Assembly: GCF_027580225.2 (NCBI RefSeq)
Contig: NC_073354.2
Span: forward strand, 30,648,001 to 30,712,000
DNA from: Misgurnus anguillicaudatus
Lineage: Eukaryota; Chordata; Actinopteri; Cypriniformes; Cobitidae
DNA length: 64,000 nucleotides
Direction of reading: 5' to 3'
Below, in pieces: positions 23,120 through 34,679 of this stretch (its first letter is position 1; the number at the start of each line of letters is the position of its first letter). The notes below the pieces were generated by a model. It had not been told where the DNA came from. It did no database searches and was given only the letters and a program-made list of their open reading frames with translations. A program made the translations under genes and the position numbers.

Positions 23120-23496
23120 AGTCGCCATGAAATGTAAGTAGCCATTGCCTTATTTTTCCCGTGGTGACGTATATCCGAATGAAACGGCTTCTGAAATGAA
23201 ATAAGGCAGGGCTGGATATGAATTTGTCCATTGAGATCTCATTGGATCGTTTGAAGTTGGGTCGTGTTGCTAATTGCTGCAATCTTTTCCCGGACCCCGC
23301 CCACCTGCTATACCATATGACCGGAAGTGAAGAGAGCGTTTTGAGGAGGGGAGGAGATTTGCATTTTTGATTAAAGATTATGAGCACACACAATTTTTTT
23401 ACAAATAATGAAACTCACAGATAAGTCATTTGTTAATAATACCACAATATTTAAAAATATATATATATAGTTTTTCATTTCAATTTCATTGCGACT
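23120..23496. mobile_element. TTAA MITE with AAGTCGC termini
   Basis: Left AAGTCGCCATGAAAT after TTAA (23116-23119); right ATTTCATTGCGACT before TTAA (23497-23500). That right TTAA is also the left TTAA of the next element, so two TTAA insertions abut exactly. Confidence 0.85.
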
Positions 23497-23500
23497 TTAA

Positions 23501-24679
23501 AGGATTAGTCCATTTTCTTAAAAGAAAAATCCAGATAATTTACTCACCACCATGTCATCCAAAATGTTGATGTCTTTCTTTGTTCAGTCGAGAAGAAATT
23601 ATGTTTTTTGAGGAAAACATTGCAGGATTTTTCTAATTTTAATGCACTTTAATAGAGCCCAACATTTAATACTTAACTCAACACTTAACAGTTTTTTTCA
23701 ACGGAGTTTCAAAGGACTATAAACAATCCCAAACAAGGCATAAGGGTCTTATCTAGCAAAACGATTGTCATTTATGACAATAAAAATAACAAATATACAC
23801 TTTTAAAGCACAACTTCTTGTCATGTAGATCCGGTCGTGATGCGCCAGCTGACCCCACGCAATACGTCATGACGTCAAGAGGTCACAGAGGACGAATGCG
23901 AAACTCCGCCCCAGTGTTTACAAGCATCTTGAAAGAGGACCGTTCCGACGTTGTTGTATGTCAACTGATACTAATTAATGTCTTTGTGTCAGTTTATTGT
24001 TTAAAATGGTCTGCAAATGTGTGTTTTATATATGTAACACGTGACCTCCCTAGTACATCACTACGCATTTACGTTAGGTCGCGCTGGACCGGACCTAGAC
24101 GAAAAGTTGTGGTTTAAAAGTATATATATTTTTTTTTTATTGTCAAAAATGACAATCGTTTTGCTAGATAAGACCCTTATGCCTCGTTTGGGATTGTTTA
24201 AAGTCCTTTGAAAGTGTTGAGTTAAAGGAACAGTATGTAAGAAATGTACATCAATTAATCATAAAATGGCCCTGATATGTCACTAGACATTAAGAAATCA
24301 TTTTCATTTCAAATACTTATAACACCGACAACAGTGGTCTGGCCAGGATATTGTCATTTAAAAAGTGGAGTTGCAGCCCTCAACTGATGTTTATGTTGTC
24401 ATTTTGCATATTGGCCACTAGTTGTGTGATTGCAGTACCAGTTTTAGCCACAAGGTTTGTGATTGCAATACCAGTTTTGGCCACAATCCTACATACTGTT
24501 CCTTTAAGTATTAATTCTTGGTGTCTATTAAAGTCCATTAAAATGAGAAAAATCCTGCAATGTTTTCCTCAAAAAACATAATTTCTTCTGGACTGAACAA
24601 AGAAAGACATCAACATTTTGGATGACATGGTGGTAAGTAAATTATCTGGATTTTTCTTTTAAGAAAATGGAATATTCCT
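23501..24679. mobile_element. Large palindromic TTAA element, copy 2, carrying a nested TTAA MITE
   Basis: TTAA at 23497-23500 and 24680-24683. Same arms as 17817-18732, but the asymmetric centre is in the opposite orientation (TTTTATATA at about 24024, CACGTG at 24038-24043). A perfect CRE, TGACGTCA, is at 23870-23877. The insert at 24226-24503 accounts for the extra length. Confidence 0.9.
24226..24503. mobile_element. TTAA MITE with AGGAACAGTATGTA termini, nested
   Basis: TTAA at 24222-24225 and 24504-24507. Ends AGGAACAGTATGTA and TACATACTGTTCCT. The paralogous empty site is in copy 1 at about 18556-18560 (GAGTTAAGTATTAATT), with a single TTAA, which proves a clean insertion. Confidence 0.92.
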
Positions 24680-24929
24680 TTAAAGAAAAACATTTTCTGG
24701 AAGGCTGTAACTTCCATACCACCACGCCACCAGAGGAAGCCCTCTCCGGAGTTCTGACATGGCGCCACCCTCTGCTTCTCTAATCATTTACCCTGCATAC
24801 CAAGCGTTTATCTGAGAGTGTATTGTTTGCCTGTTTATGACCATTGCCTGTTTACCCGTTTATTGTTTCTGGATTACCCTTATAACCTTATAAACATCCG
24901 CAAATGGATCCCGCTTTGTCTGCATCCTC

Positions 24930-25345
24930 TTTACAAAGGCAAAAAACTTTTTCTCCACATTTTTCCGTGGCCCTACCACGGACTGTCTTTTTCCGTGGAG
25001 TTCTCCCAGATAGTAGTTACTTAACAGCTTTTTCCTATTTTCAAACCATTGTCGCTTCGGTTTAGGGTTAGATTTGGTGTTTGCATTAGTATGCCACTTT
25101 AAGTATTGCTTTATAGTATTTTTTCTGCTTTATTCTTTTATTTTTTCTAAACTTTAAACAATTGTTGCCTGACGGTGGGGTTTGAGTTGGGTTCGGGTAA
25201 GGATGTCATTTTATGTAAATCTAACCCTAAACCAAAGCAACAATGGTAAGAAAATAGGACAAAACAGAAAAATGCGGAGATCCATGAGAATGCCATGGAA
25301 AAATGAGCAAAAAAATTCTGTGACTATCCCATGGAACTTTGTGAG
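24930..25345. mobile_element. Inverted-repeat element with ACCATTGTCGCTTCGGTTTA motif, copy 1
   Basis: Arms TTTTCCTATTTTCAAACCAT / ATGGTAAGAAAATAGGACAA and AACCCTAAACC pairs, with CCGTGG / CCATGG words near the ends. Copy 2 at about 32090-33045 is larger and interrupted. Confidence 0.7.
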
Positions 25346-25434
25346 GTCAAGTTTCACTTTTGTATTATATATACTTTTGTATTATAATAATTATATATAA
25401 TCCCTTACTTTTCTTTTTCAAGGTTTTCAAGGAA

Positions 25435-25550
25435 AAAGTCATTAAATTACAGTAACTAATTACTTAATAACTAGTTACATCCAACACTGATTGCTACAAA
25501 TATACCCGTGCTACTTATGACTGGTTTTGTGGTCCAGGGTCACATATAGA
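25435..25550. repeat. Abutting ends of two older repeats
   Basis: 25435-25485 ends ACTAGTTACATCCAACACTG, a hAT terminus matching that at 7901. 25486-25550 (TGCTACAAATATACCCGTGC to GTCCAGGGTCACA) is one end of the repeat described at 2890-4250. Confidence 0.6.
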
Positions 25551-25711
25551 TCACATATATTAGTTAAAACTTGCATCTCACTGATAAGTGGACTTATACA
25601 AAAACATTTGTTTCGCTTGTAACAAGGTTTTTACACCAAATAAAAACATATTTTATGTATTTTGTTTACGTTCACTTAATCCTATATTTCAATACTTATT
25701 TCAGGTCTTAA

Positions 25712-25946
25712 AGGCGGAGTCCACGATGTTTGAAAAACGCTTTGGAAAAGGAGACGGGCCGACTACCAAAACACACTTATAGCCAATCAGCAGTAAGGAG
25801 CGTGTCATAACCGACATCCTTGCCGGGTTGCGTATGTGTGGGGCGGGTCTATCAACAGAAGGTCCAGATTCTATTGGGGTAGGGGCGTGTTTGTTTAGGT
25901 GATTTCAAATATCAACATTGGCTTTCAAACATCGTGGACTCCGCCT
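25712..25946. mobile_element. TTAA MITE, AGGCGGAG family, copy 2
   Basis: TTAA at 25708-25711 and 25947-25950. Ends AGGCGGAGTCCACGATGTTT and AACATCGTGGACTCCGCCT. It lies in intron 2, 156 bp from the NKAIN2-like exon end at 26102. Confidence 0.92.
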
Positions 25947-26080
25947 TTAATGATTCAAAGAATTAATCAAATAATAATTTTTAATAATGTGCAAAATGTC
26001 TAAAAATGACTAAAATGAAAAAGTAAACTGACAACATAAGCCACGGTGGAAAATCAATGTTGAACCTGCTGAATATCTTA

Positions 26081-26239
<159 letters not shown>

Positions 26240-26999
26240 CTAAAGATGAAACAAAAAGAAAAGGATACAGCTTTTTAATCCGAAGGAAGAAATGACAACA
26301 CCACACTGGCATACACGGTCGAACAAAAGGGTCAAAAAATGGTCTATCACTGTGGCAGTAGCCTTTAAAAAGGTCCTAATGTGCACCATTTAGGAACAGA
26401 TGTGTTTATATTTGCTATAAATATGTGATGCAAAAGTGTACTTTTTGAAAGGGTACCATTTTTTTCCAACAGTGTATGAGGATTTATTTGCATAAGGATT
26501 GCATAAAGTTAATCTTCACTGTATTATTTCACCCTATGAAAACATTAAGGATGTAATACAAAAGGCAGGGTAAGATGGCGGTCTGTCAGGATGCATGTAA
26601 AGTTGCACACTTCTAGCGGGCAGCCAGAGGAAAACCCCTGTCATACAGGCGATTAATTAGAGACGTTGGGCTCTGTGGTGTCGAACAAGAGATGACTTGG
26701 AAATTAAAGCTGGCAAGTCCGGCCTCGCAGCTCTGCGTGCTCCAGCCACAAACAGTGATTGGACATGACACTCGTGTCAATACCACAAGCCATGGTACTT
26801 TTAAAGCAGAGCAAGATGGGGGTCACGATTTTATCCCCAAAGGTGCTACAAACTGTCAGCCTCATGAAGCTAATGCTAATGGCATCCGTACTTCCAGCTG
26901 TATTCACCAGCATTTAACAACCTCAACCCTCAAGGTCTTTCCTGGAAATGAAACAAAACAGGCAGCGGTTGAATCAATCGTTTTGCCCTGTGATATAAA
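26240..26999. other. Intron 1 DNA next to the exon, unassigned
   Basis: Contains the polypyrimidine tract and acceptor just above 26239. About 26330-26480 has GGTACC-type repeat words (AAAGGGTACCATTTTTTTCC). A plus-strand open frame at 26692-27084 runs into a SINE and has no domain; not a gene. Confidence 0.5.
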
Positions 27000-27162
27000 A
27001 GAGGCTAGCCAAGTAGTTGGTAATGCATTGAGATATCAGCGTATAGGTCATGGGTTTGAATCCCAAGAAACACATACCGTATAAGGCACGGCTGTAATGC
27101 ATACCGTGAATGGACTGTAAATCACTTCGGATAAAAGCATCTGCCAAATGCATAAATGTAAA
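27000..27162 (+). mobile_element. tRNA-derived SINE
   Basis: A-box-like AGCCAAGTAGTTGGTAATGC, B-box GGGTTTGAATCCC, then a tail CACTTCGGATAAAAGCATCT followed by GCCAAATGCATAAATGTAAA. This tail is typical of teleost SINEs mobilised by LINEs. Degenerate but full length. Confidence 0.85.
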
Positions 27163-27651
27163 GTGCATGAAGGTTAAAACCGACCGCTGAGCACATGAAC
27201 GTTATCGAGACCTCAAAAGCGTCATTTAACAAGCATCTACTCAAGGGAACATCAATAGATGCTTCAGAGGATTCAATAAGAGGCATGAATATCAAATGGC
27301 CCGAGATGCAGACTGAGATTGCTATATTCACAGTTCGGCTGAGAAAACAATGCCAGGTAATAACCTCGGTGTTATTGATGGCTCATGCTGGAAATTTATT
27401 ATCACCAGACAATGCTTCAGAGTCTATTAATCTGTGGCTCATGTCCAGTTCTGCCCAGCGATGACCAGCTTGTGACCCTTACCAAACACATCTCCCCAAG
27501 GGGCGGGCCTTCTTTTGTCTGGGCGTTTCGTTTGAGCTTATGTTAGCGTACATCTGGCAAGCACGTCTGCTGTAAACACTAATGCCCTTCATGTCTTTAT
27601 GAAGCATTTCTCTGTCTAATTTATTATTTTTAATTAATTAAAGGAATAGTT

Positions 27652-28092
27652 CACTGCAGAAAATGACTTTCTAACTTAGAATTTTTGTATTGTTTTTAGT
27701 AAATATCTAAAATATCTAAAAATGAAGATGCATTTTCTTGATGAACAAAATGACTTAGAAAAATAAGTCTAGTTTTTAGACAAAAAAAATATAAACTTTA
27801 AGTAAATTAGTGCTTAAAACTATGGAATAAGAATTTTTTTTCTTGAAATAAGTTAACTTTTTTTTATAAACAATTAATTCAAGAATTTTTTTCTTAATTT
27901 CATTGACAGATTTTGTTTTTGCTTATTTTAAGCACAAATTTGCTTAAATTTTATATATTTTTTGTCTGAAAACTAGACTTATTTTCCTAGGTCATTTTGC
28001 TCATCAAGAAAATACATCTTGATTTAAGAATTTTTAGGTATTTTTGCTGAAAATACCTAAAATACTAAGTAAGAAATTTATTTTTTGCAGTG
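27652..28092. mobile_element. Palindromic CACTGCA family element, copy A
   Basis: CACTGCAGAAAATGAC at left, TTTTTTGCAGTG at right; 441 bp, the same length as the intact copy at 53305-53745. Arms are degenerate. Only TT separates it from copy B. Confidence 0.8.
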
Positions 28093-28096
28093 TTCA

Positions 28097-28459
28097 CACT
28101 GCAAAAAATTATTTTCAAGAAAAATATTTCTTGTCTAGTTTTTAGAGCAAAAATATCAAATTTACATGATTTTGTGCATAAAACAAGCAAAAAAATCTGC
28201 CAATGGGGTAAGCAAAAAAAATCTTTTTTCAAGAAAAGTTCAAGAAAAATTTGCTTACCCCATTGGCAGATTTTTTTGCTTATTTTATGCACAAAATCAC
28301 TTAAATTTGATATTTTGAGTCTAAAAACTAGACTTATTCTCTTCAGTCATTTTGCTCACCAAGAAAAAGCATCTTAATTTAAGATTTTTTAGATATTTTT
28401 ACTGAAAACAAGACAAAAATACTAAGATTTTTTTTTCTTGAAAATCATTTTTTGCAGTG
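28097..28459. mobile_element. Palindromic CACTGCA family element, copy B
   Basis: CACTGCAAAAAATTATTTTC to GAAAATCATTTTTTGCAGTG, 363 bp, foldback with CTGCCAATGGGGTAAGC / GCTTACCCCATTGGCAG near the centre. Reading frames within it on both strands are by-products of the palindrome. Confidence 0.88.
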
Positions 28460-28495
28460 CACCCGAAAATAAAAATTCTGTCATCATTTACTGTA

Positions 28496-29221
28496 CACTC
28501 CAAAAAATGATTTTCAAGAAAACATTTTCCTGGTATTTTTGTCTTGTTTTTAGTAAAAATAAGATGCCTTTTCTTGATAAGCAAAACACCTGAAGAAAAT
28601 AAGTCTAGTTTTTAGACCAAAAATATCAAATTTAAGTGATTTTGTGCATAAAACAAGCAAAAATAAATTATGCCAATGGGGTAAGCAAATTTTTCTTGAA
28701 TTTAGTGTTTGAGAAAAATGTTGAAGATTTTTTGCTTGCCCCATTGGCAGATTTTTTTGCTTGCACACTGCAAAAAATGATTTTCAAGAAAAATATTTCT
28801 TAGTATTTTTGTCTTGTTTTCAGTAAAAATATCTAAGAATTCTTAAATTAAGATGAATTTTCTTGATGAGCAAAACGAGCAAAGAAAATACTAAGAATGT
28901 TTTTCTTGAAAATGATTTTTTGCAGTGTGCAAGCAAAAAAACCTGCCAATGGGGTAAGCAAAAAAATCTTGAACATTTTTCTTAAACAGTAAATTCAAGA
29001 AAAATTTGCTTACCCTATTGGCAGATTTTTTTTGCTTATTTTATGCACAAAATAAGCTTAAATGTGATATTTTGAGTCTAAAAACTACACTTATTTTCTT
29101 CAGTCGTTTTGCTCAATGCTCACCAAGAAAAAGCATCTTAATTTAAGATTTTTTAGATATTTTTCCTGAAAACAGGACAAAAATACTAAGATATTTTTTC
29201 TTGAAAATCATTTTTGCAGTG
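28496..29221. mobile_element. Palindromic CACTGCA family, complex of copies C and D
   Basis: Outer ends CACTCCAAAAAATGATTTTC (28496) and GAAAATCATTTTTGCAGTG (29221). A short complete 162-bp copy lies inside at 28766-28927 (CACTGCAAAAAATGATTTTC to TTTTTTGCAGTG). The CCAATGGGG arm motif occurs four times, so rearrangement or repeated nesting has occurred. Confidence 0.78.
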
Positions 29222-29318
29222 TATGATTTTTATTTTTGTTGAACACAAAATAAGATATTTTGATAAATGATGGTAAGGACACAGTTGACGGTACCATTCA
29301 CTTCCAAAGTATTTGTTA

Positions 29319-29395
29319 GGGGTGTAACGATACACGTATCCCTACTGAATAAGTTTTTTTTAATACCATGTGTACCGAATGCAGTATTATAACCT
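29319..29395. mobile_element. hAT end (GGGGTGTAACGATACA)
   Basis: GGGGTGTAACGATACACGTATCC is a familiar fish hAT terminus. The partner end is not seen; GTGATCCGAACTGTGAGTTT at about 34500 is from the right side of the same kind of element. Confidence 0.55.
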
Positions 29396-29650
29396 AACAG
29401 TTGAATCTGTCTAATATTTACCCAACCATGGGTTAAATGGGTTTAAATTAGGTTTAAATTAAATGGGTTTGCTTGATACACGCAATAAATATTGGGTTGG
29501 TTTAACCCATAGTTGTGTAAATATTAGACAGAACCAACTGCTGGGTTACCAATAAACCTGTGCTGGGCTGTTTTAACCCAAATGCTGGGTTGTGTTAATC
29601 CATGTTTAGGTTACAACCCAAGTTGGTTCTGTCCAAAACATTTGTTAGAC
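29396..29650. repeat. GGGTTTAA / TTAACCCA repeat block
   Basis: Inverted and direct GGGTT/AACCC words with two long inverted segments: GAATCTGTCTAATATTTACC and its inverse near 29516. Probably a degenerate MITE. Confidence 0.5.
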
Positions 29651-30660
29651 CAACGTAACACACAAAACAAGCATTTATACCCACTGTTGCAGGGTTTAAT
29701 AAGATCTGCACATTTGCAAGCTTAATCTAGTCAATTAGACTGCAGTTTAAATTCACATAGCTGTCGTTCATACGCACATTAACAGTTTACACTTACTCTT
29801 TAAATACCTCAAAACCCCCTGCTTGCGTGTCATAGTTTAATTACACATTCAATTCGGCGGTCTCTTGGTTATTTTTGCCGTCTCATCTCTGCAGAGCGTC
29901 ATTAAAATCACTAACGGTAGCAGCAGATGGAATTGAATTACCGACGGACAATGGAGGCAGGCCAAGATGCGGAGCTGCACGGGAGCTTCCTTCATTAGTC
30001 TGAGCTCATTCTGTACTTAATGCTCTGTAGTGGAAACACTGGGAACGCTACAACCCGTCCAGGCTCGTCTGAATGCGCCGTGAAGCTCTCTATTCAACCT
30101 GCCCCAGCTGATTGATTAGCTTTTGTCTCTCTGATTAAAGGCGGCTCGTGTCCCCTCGCGCCGCTAGACTTATATAAATGGGGAGAAACCGAGATTGAGC
30201 GAGCGAGAGAGACGGGCTAAGCAGCCAAGAGGGAAAGCAAAAGGTTTAGAGAATGAGATTCGGCTTCGCCAACGGGAGAATAAATCAGCGACTGAAAAGG
30301 AGATAGTGTGTGTGTCCGTGTGCCAAGGCGGCCAATCGCTAATGGATGTTTCTCCTGCCAAGTAATAATCATAAGAAGACATTATGTGCACATAAGAAAG
30401 GGAAAATATCATTAGGAGAAACGGTTGCACGGGCATCTATTAAGTGATGGGTTTTGCTTTGCGTCCTGCTAGCCTGCATTGTCAATTTACCACGGTTAAG
30501 GGTTGTTGTGAAACTAAGTTAAAAACCTTCTTAATCACGGTGAAATAGTTTATGTGAATAATGATATTTTTTCATAATAATTTCATGGTAGATGGCAATA
30601 AACAATCATAAACAGGCTATAGTTAGGCTAATGAACTAACTGTTTACCATTTTAATAGCT
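29651..30660. other. Repeat-poor intronic DNA, enhancer-like
   Basis: Free of the repeats that fill the rest of the window. Rich in ATTA/TAAT cores (ATTAAAATCACTAACGG, GATTGATTAGC, TTCATTAGTCTGAG). No splice-flanked open frame. Candidate conserved noncoding sequence; conservation cannot be tested here. Confidence 0.4.
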
Positions 30661-30664
30661 TAAA

Positions 30665-30785
30665 GCAATGTTCCTGTAGCTGGTGAAGCATGTGGGCTAA
30701 CGATGCTAAGGTCATGGGTTCAATTCCAATTAAAGGCTAAAATCATTTGCATTGGACCACAGCATCTGCCTAAATAAAGAAATGT
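30665..30785 (+). mobile_element. tRNA-derived SINE, degenerate
   Basis: CCTGTAGCTGGTGAAGCA (A-box region) and GGTCATGGGTTCAATTCC (B-box) 25-30 bp apart, then CATTGGACCACAGCATCTGC, a decayed SINE tail. Confidence 0.75.
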
Positions 30786-31000
30786 GACCCTGCCTGTGAA
30801 AACCCAGCTAAAGTATTTTCTTTTGTGATCCTACATAATATAAAGAACATTCTGTGAAAATATAACCTTGATATCTTTAATATTGATTGAAATTTAAAAA
30901 AAGATCGAAATCAATAATAAAACAAACTTTAGATTATGAGACAGGGTCAGAAAAATAAATGGTAGTAACTTGCAGCATTAATATAGAATTCAATAACGAT
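30786..31000. repeat. TGTGACCCTGCCTGTGAAAA repeat fragment
   Basis: The start ATGTGACCCTGCCTGTGAAA followed by ACCCAGCTAAAGT is a fish repeat terminus I recognise; the rest is AT-rich and degenerate. Confidence 0.5.
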
Positions 31001-32089
31001 TTGTGTAAATTGTCCATTTTAGCATTGAATGAGATTGTATAGCTATCTGTCTTGTAATATGACGTTTTAATATACTGTAGTAGTCGAAATGTTTGGTTAT
31101 GTTTTTATGGCTGAAATGCTTCTCTGAAATAACTAAATATCTGTACTGCCGTCTTGCTGTCCAAGATTTTCAGCGTTTGGTCGAGCCACTTTGTTGTTTA
31201 TAACTATTCCAATTAAATCTCTATCCGCTGTTCGGCCCATTAATGGATTTTCTCTCATATTTATGGATCTAATTACTCGTGTATAAAGAAATAGTTGGTA
31301 AACATGTCACTTTGAGGCCAGCTGCCCCGCAAAGCTATTTACATTACAGTTCATAAAAGGGGGGCCCAGGGGCCACATTAATGATGATCCAGGGCCCCAG
31401 CCTCATACAAGAGCCAGCAGCCTTTCTATTAAAACCCTTAAGCCTTTTTTCTCCTGTGAACATGCATGTTATTGGTAGGGTGTCTGATCTCCTCTGTTGC
31501 TTTGGGAATTCTGTCAATAAGCCCAGGTGTCCACAATAGCCCAATGGAGGAGAACTGTGGATAAGAGTTTTAATAGTGTTGTCAACACAGCATCTTTCAC
31601 AGAATAGCATAATGTAGAATAATTAGCCATATTTGCATTTTGCAAAGCGCTTGCATGCAGTGCAGGTTGTGTTTTGTGGTTCCCTTTAACCCCTCGCTCT
31701 TGCGGTTTATTAGCTGAATTCAGTGGTGGCTGATTTTTCCGCAAGGCTTGAGTCGGATCAATCCTTCTTCTTCTTCTTATGTGCTTGTAGCTGCTTCATG
31801 ACTGAGCTAACAGTGCTTCTGGGAATAGTGTGTCTCACGGGGCAAGAAGAGCCTTTGATAATAAAGGTATTATGGATCGGGGAAGGGTGTGGCAAATTCG
31901 CCGTTGCGATGGCTTGTATTTATCTGTCCATGCTGTTTTTGTTGGCTAAAGGTTCTTGGTCAGGCTGTATGGTTCCATAAAGAACCTTCCGGAGAACCTA
32001 AATAATGGCAGTTGATGGTACACTGTTGAAACTTTCTGTAGAAATTACAGAATTTCAGCTTTCAGCTCAACATGATCTCAAAAATTCTG
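31001..32089. other. Repeat-poor intronic DNA
   Basis: About 31140-31420 has balanced composition with several homeodomain-type motifs (CCAATTAAATC, CCCATTAATGG, GATCTAATTACTC, CACATTAATGATG). No exon recognised; frames at 31344-31980 overlap on both strands without domains. Confidence 0.4.
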
Positions 32090-33045
32090 TGGTATTGTCA
32101 AGGAATATTTTGCTCATTTATCCGTGTCATTGTCACGAATCTCCGGTTCTTTTCCGTGTCACTGTCACGGATTGGTTACTCTGCTATTTCCTATTTTCAA
32201 ACCATTGTCGCTTCGATTTAGGGTTAGATTCGTTTTTTTTTTTGCGTTAGTGTGTCACTTTAAGTATTGGTTTATCCTATTTTTCGGATTTATGTTTTAA
32301 TATTGTCAAATTTTTAACCATTATCGCCTGGTTTTAGGGTAAGAGTTGGGTTTGGGTAGGGATGTCATTTTATGTAAATCTAACACTAAACCGAAGCGAC
32401 AATGGTAAGAAAATAGGACAAAACAGTTGAGTAACGAATTCAATTCAATTCAATTCAATTTTATTTATATAGTGCTTTTCACAATTGGTAATTGTTTCAA
32501 AGCAGCTTTACATTAATAGAAGCAGGCAAAAACACAGAACAACATAATACAGATAGTATAAGCAGCATAATTTGCTGAGGATTTGAATCAACATTATAAG
32601 CGAGCGTATTACTAATGTAACGTATAGGAGAGGGTGCTAAGTTAAGCCAATGAAGGCTGACTCCCCGGGTTGAAAAACCCCCTAGGAGAAAAAAACCCGG
32701 ACTTTTTATCCAGGAGAATTCCTAGTGGGAAAAAACCCTTGGGAGTGTCACACAGTGATGTGGTTTAAGTCAGCTCGGTTCCAGACAGGCAAACTATTGC
32801 GGCATAAGTATATTACCCGTAGTTGAGGATTTAGCAATTTGTGGGCCCAGAATGAATCTATGTATGGGACCCCTCATCTGATCTTTAAAACAGTAACAGA
32901 AACTCGTTTAACCAATCTGTGAAAATTACATGGAAAAGAAAGTCTGTGGTACGGCCACAGAAAAAATGCGGAGATCTGTGACAATGACACGGATAAATTA
33001 GCAAAATATTCCGTGACTATACCACGGAACTTTGTAAGATCAACT
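32090..33045. mobile_element. Inverted-repeat element with ACCATTGTCGCTTCG motif, copy 2, split by a LINE tail
   Basis: Left arm 32095-32400 (CGTGTCATTGTCACG, TTCCTATTTTCAAACCATTG) and right arm 32925-33045 (CTGTGACAATGACACGG, CCGTGACTATACCACGGAAC). The interior matches 25040-25260. The insert at 32437-32815 is a LINE 3' end. Confidence 0.75.
32437..32815 (-). mobile_element. LINE 3' end, minus strand, with (AATTG)n tail
   Basis: Read on the minus strand, TAATGTAAAGCTGCTTTGAA continues into AAAAGCACTATATAAATAAA and (ATTGA)n. This is a very common teleost LINE 3' terminus. No coding part remains. Confidence 0.75.
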
Positions 33046-33798
33046 TATTATTCATAATTTTTTTCAACTTATATGTTTAAATAAAAAATACTTAGGTGAA
33101 ATATTTAAGTTATAAAAACTTACATTTTTAAGTTTATCTAACTTTTCACTTTTTACAGTAACCCAGTAAATACTTTCTTTCTTTTTCATTTTTTAAGTTG
33201 AATTCCTAACATTCTGAACAAACCATTATCTGAATAAACCATTATGTGAATAAACCATTATGTGAATAAACCATTCTGAAACACTTTTAAAGATGATTTA
33301 AATGCCAACTGAATAAATAATTGAAAGCAATCAAGGAGCTAAGATACAAGCACACATATCTTTGAAAACTAAAAACAAGGAATGACTCATTCAAGGACCC
33401 CTGTTGTTCCTCTTTGTGCGGTGGACATTGGGTATGCTCATGTCCAAACATTGGAGTGGGTGAACTAATAAAGCATGTGCGAAATCGTGATCATATCAAA
33501 GCTGAGAAACATATGAACCATGAGTCATTGATCATGAAAAGGCATTGTTTTTATAACACATTAGCATGGAACATTTTGTGGAAGAAGGGAAAGCAAGAAA
33601 GAAATCAAGCAAGCAACCGAGAAAAAATAATATAAAAGAATATAAGAATATAAACCAGCTAGAGCAAATTCGGAAATGAATAATTTAACATTGTCCACAA
33701 TGACAGGACACTTTGAGATGATTTGGTTTCTTGGGTGAAAGCACACATGAGCTTAAATGAGAAGAGTTGAACCCAACATGGTTTAATGGTTTACAAAA
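33046..33798. other. Unassigned intronic DNA
   Basis: AT-rich, with three tandem AATAAACCATTATGTG words at about 33220-33270. No gene recognised. Confidence 0.45.
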
Positions 33799-33806
33799 CT
33801 ATTTAA

Positions 33807-34679
33807 TAGGGATGCACCGAATATTCAGCCACTGAAAATTTTAGGTCGAAAATGGCCCAAAAGAGCATTTTCGGAAAGACTTTTATCACCGAAACAATAT
33901 GGCCGAAATGATGACGCAAACAGAAACCGCGACCTGCACATGCTTGTCTGAAGCAATATGTCTGCGGTGTGGATGTATCTCTGTGCGCTCGCACATTTAA
34001 GTGCACTCAGTAGTGCATACACGAAGAGACGCATTTCAAAAAGCAAGTAAACATAAAATCTTTCTGTTATTGACAGGGCACATACAAACTAAATGATCTC
34101 GACACTATTCTTTTTCTAATAAAAACATGTGTTTATGTCTTAAGTGTATGTATAGATATTACAGTCAGAAACCAGTCTGTGCTTATTTGGTCTTAAAGAG
34201 ACAGTAACCTCAATTAACCTACTTAAGTCTATGTCATTAATGTTAACCAAACTACCCAAGACAAAGAGAAAATCACTTCTGTAGCTCTAAAAATAATAAT
34301 TATATTTAACTTATACAATAAAGACAGTATTATGATTCATTTAATTCGATTTCTACCTAATGCTAATTTCAGACCTTCCTTAATGTGCAACTTTGTTCTT
34401 TTTTATAAATGTTTGCAATTTCTTTATTTGTTATTAGATTTTCCCACCCCTTTTTTGCTGATATGAAAAATAATTCGATCCGTGCTTCAAAAACTGTAAT
34501 GTGATCCGAACTGTGAGTTTTGTGATTCGTCACAACGCTAGTAAAGTTAGTACACAGTGATAGCCATAAATGCAATGGTACTAATAATTGGCATCATCAT
34601 TTCTTTTGGTGTATCGGTTTTCGGCCTTGGTTTCCTCTTTTTCGGTTCGGCCAAGAATTTTTATTTCGGTGCATCCCTA
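33807..34679. mobile_element. Non-autonomous hAT element with perfect 8-bp target duplication
   Basis: TSD CTATTTAA at 33799-33806 and 34680-34687. Termini TAGGGATGCACCGAA and TTTCGGTGCATCCCTA. 873 bp, no transposase. Part of the interior (34334-34440) matches 1-112, and 34470-34545 resembles the right side of the GGGGTGTAACG hAT type, so the element may itself be composite. Confidence 0.93.

Larger units (their letters stand above)
27636..29312. mobile_element. Old Angel-like TTAA element torn apart by palindromic insertions
   Basis: Pieces of one Angel-like sequence are found in order: TTAAAGGAATAGTTCA (27637-27652), CACCCGAAAATAAAAATTCT plus GTCATCATTTACT (28458-28494), and GAACACAAAATAAGATATTT plus CAGTTGACGGTACC... 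(29239-29312). Between them sit elements of one palindromic family (27652-28092, 28097-28459, 28496-29221). Confidence 0.75.

Noticed and set aside
26692..27084. 130-residue plus-strand frame next to the NKAIN exon
   Set aside because: No domain, runs into a SINE, and the minus strand over it is also open.
28065..28768. Several lysine-rich frames on both strands (also 53339-53659)
   Set aside because: Shadows of AT-rich palindromic elements of the CACTGCA family.
30665..30785. tRNA gene, because of A- and B-box-like sequences
   Set aside because: No cloverleaf or acceptor stem; followed by a SINE tail, so a SINE remnant. The same holds for 27000, 40332 and 60368.
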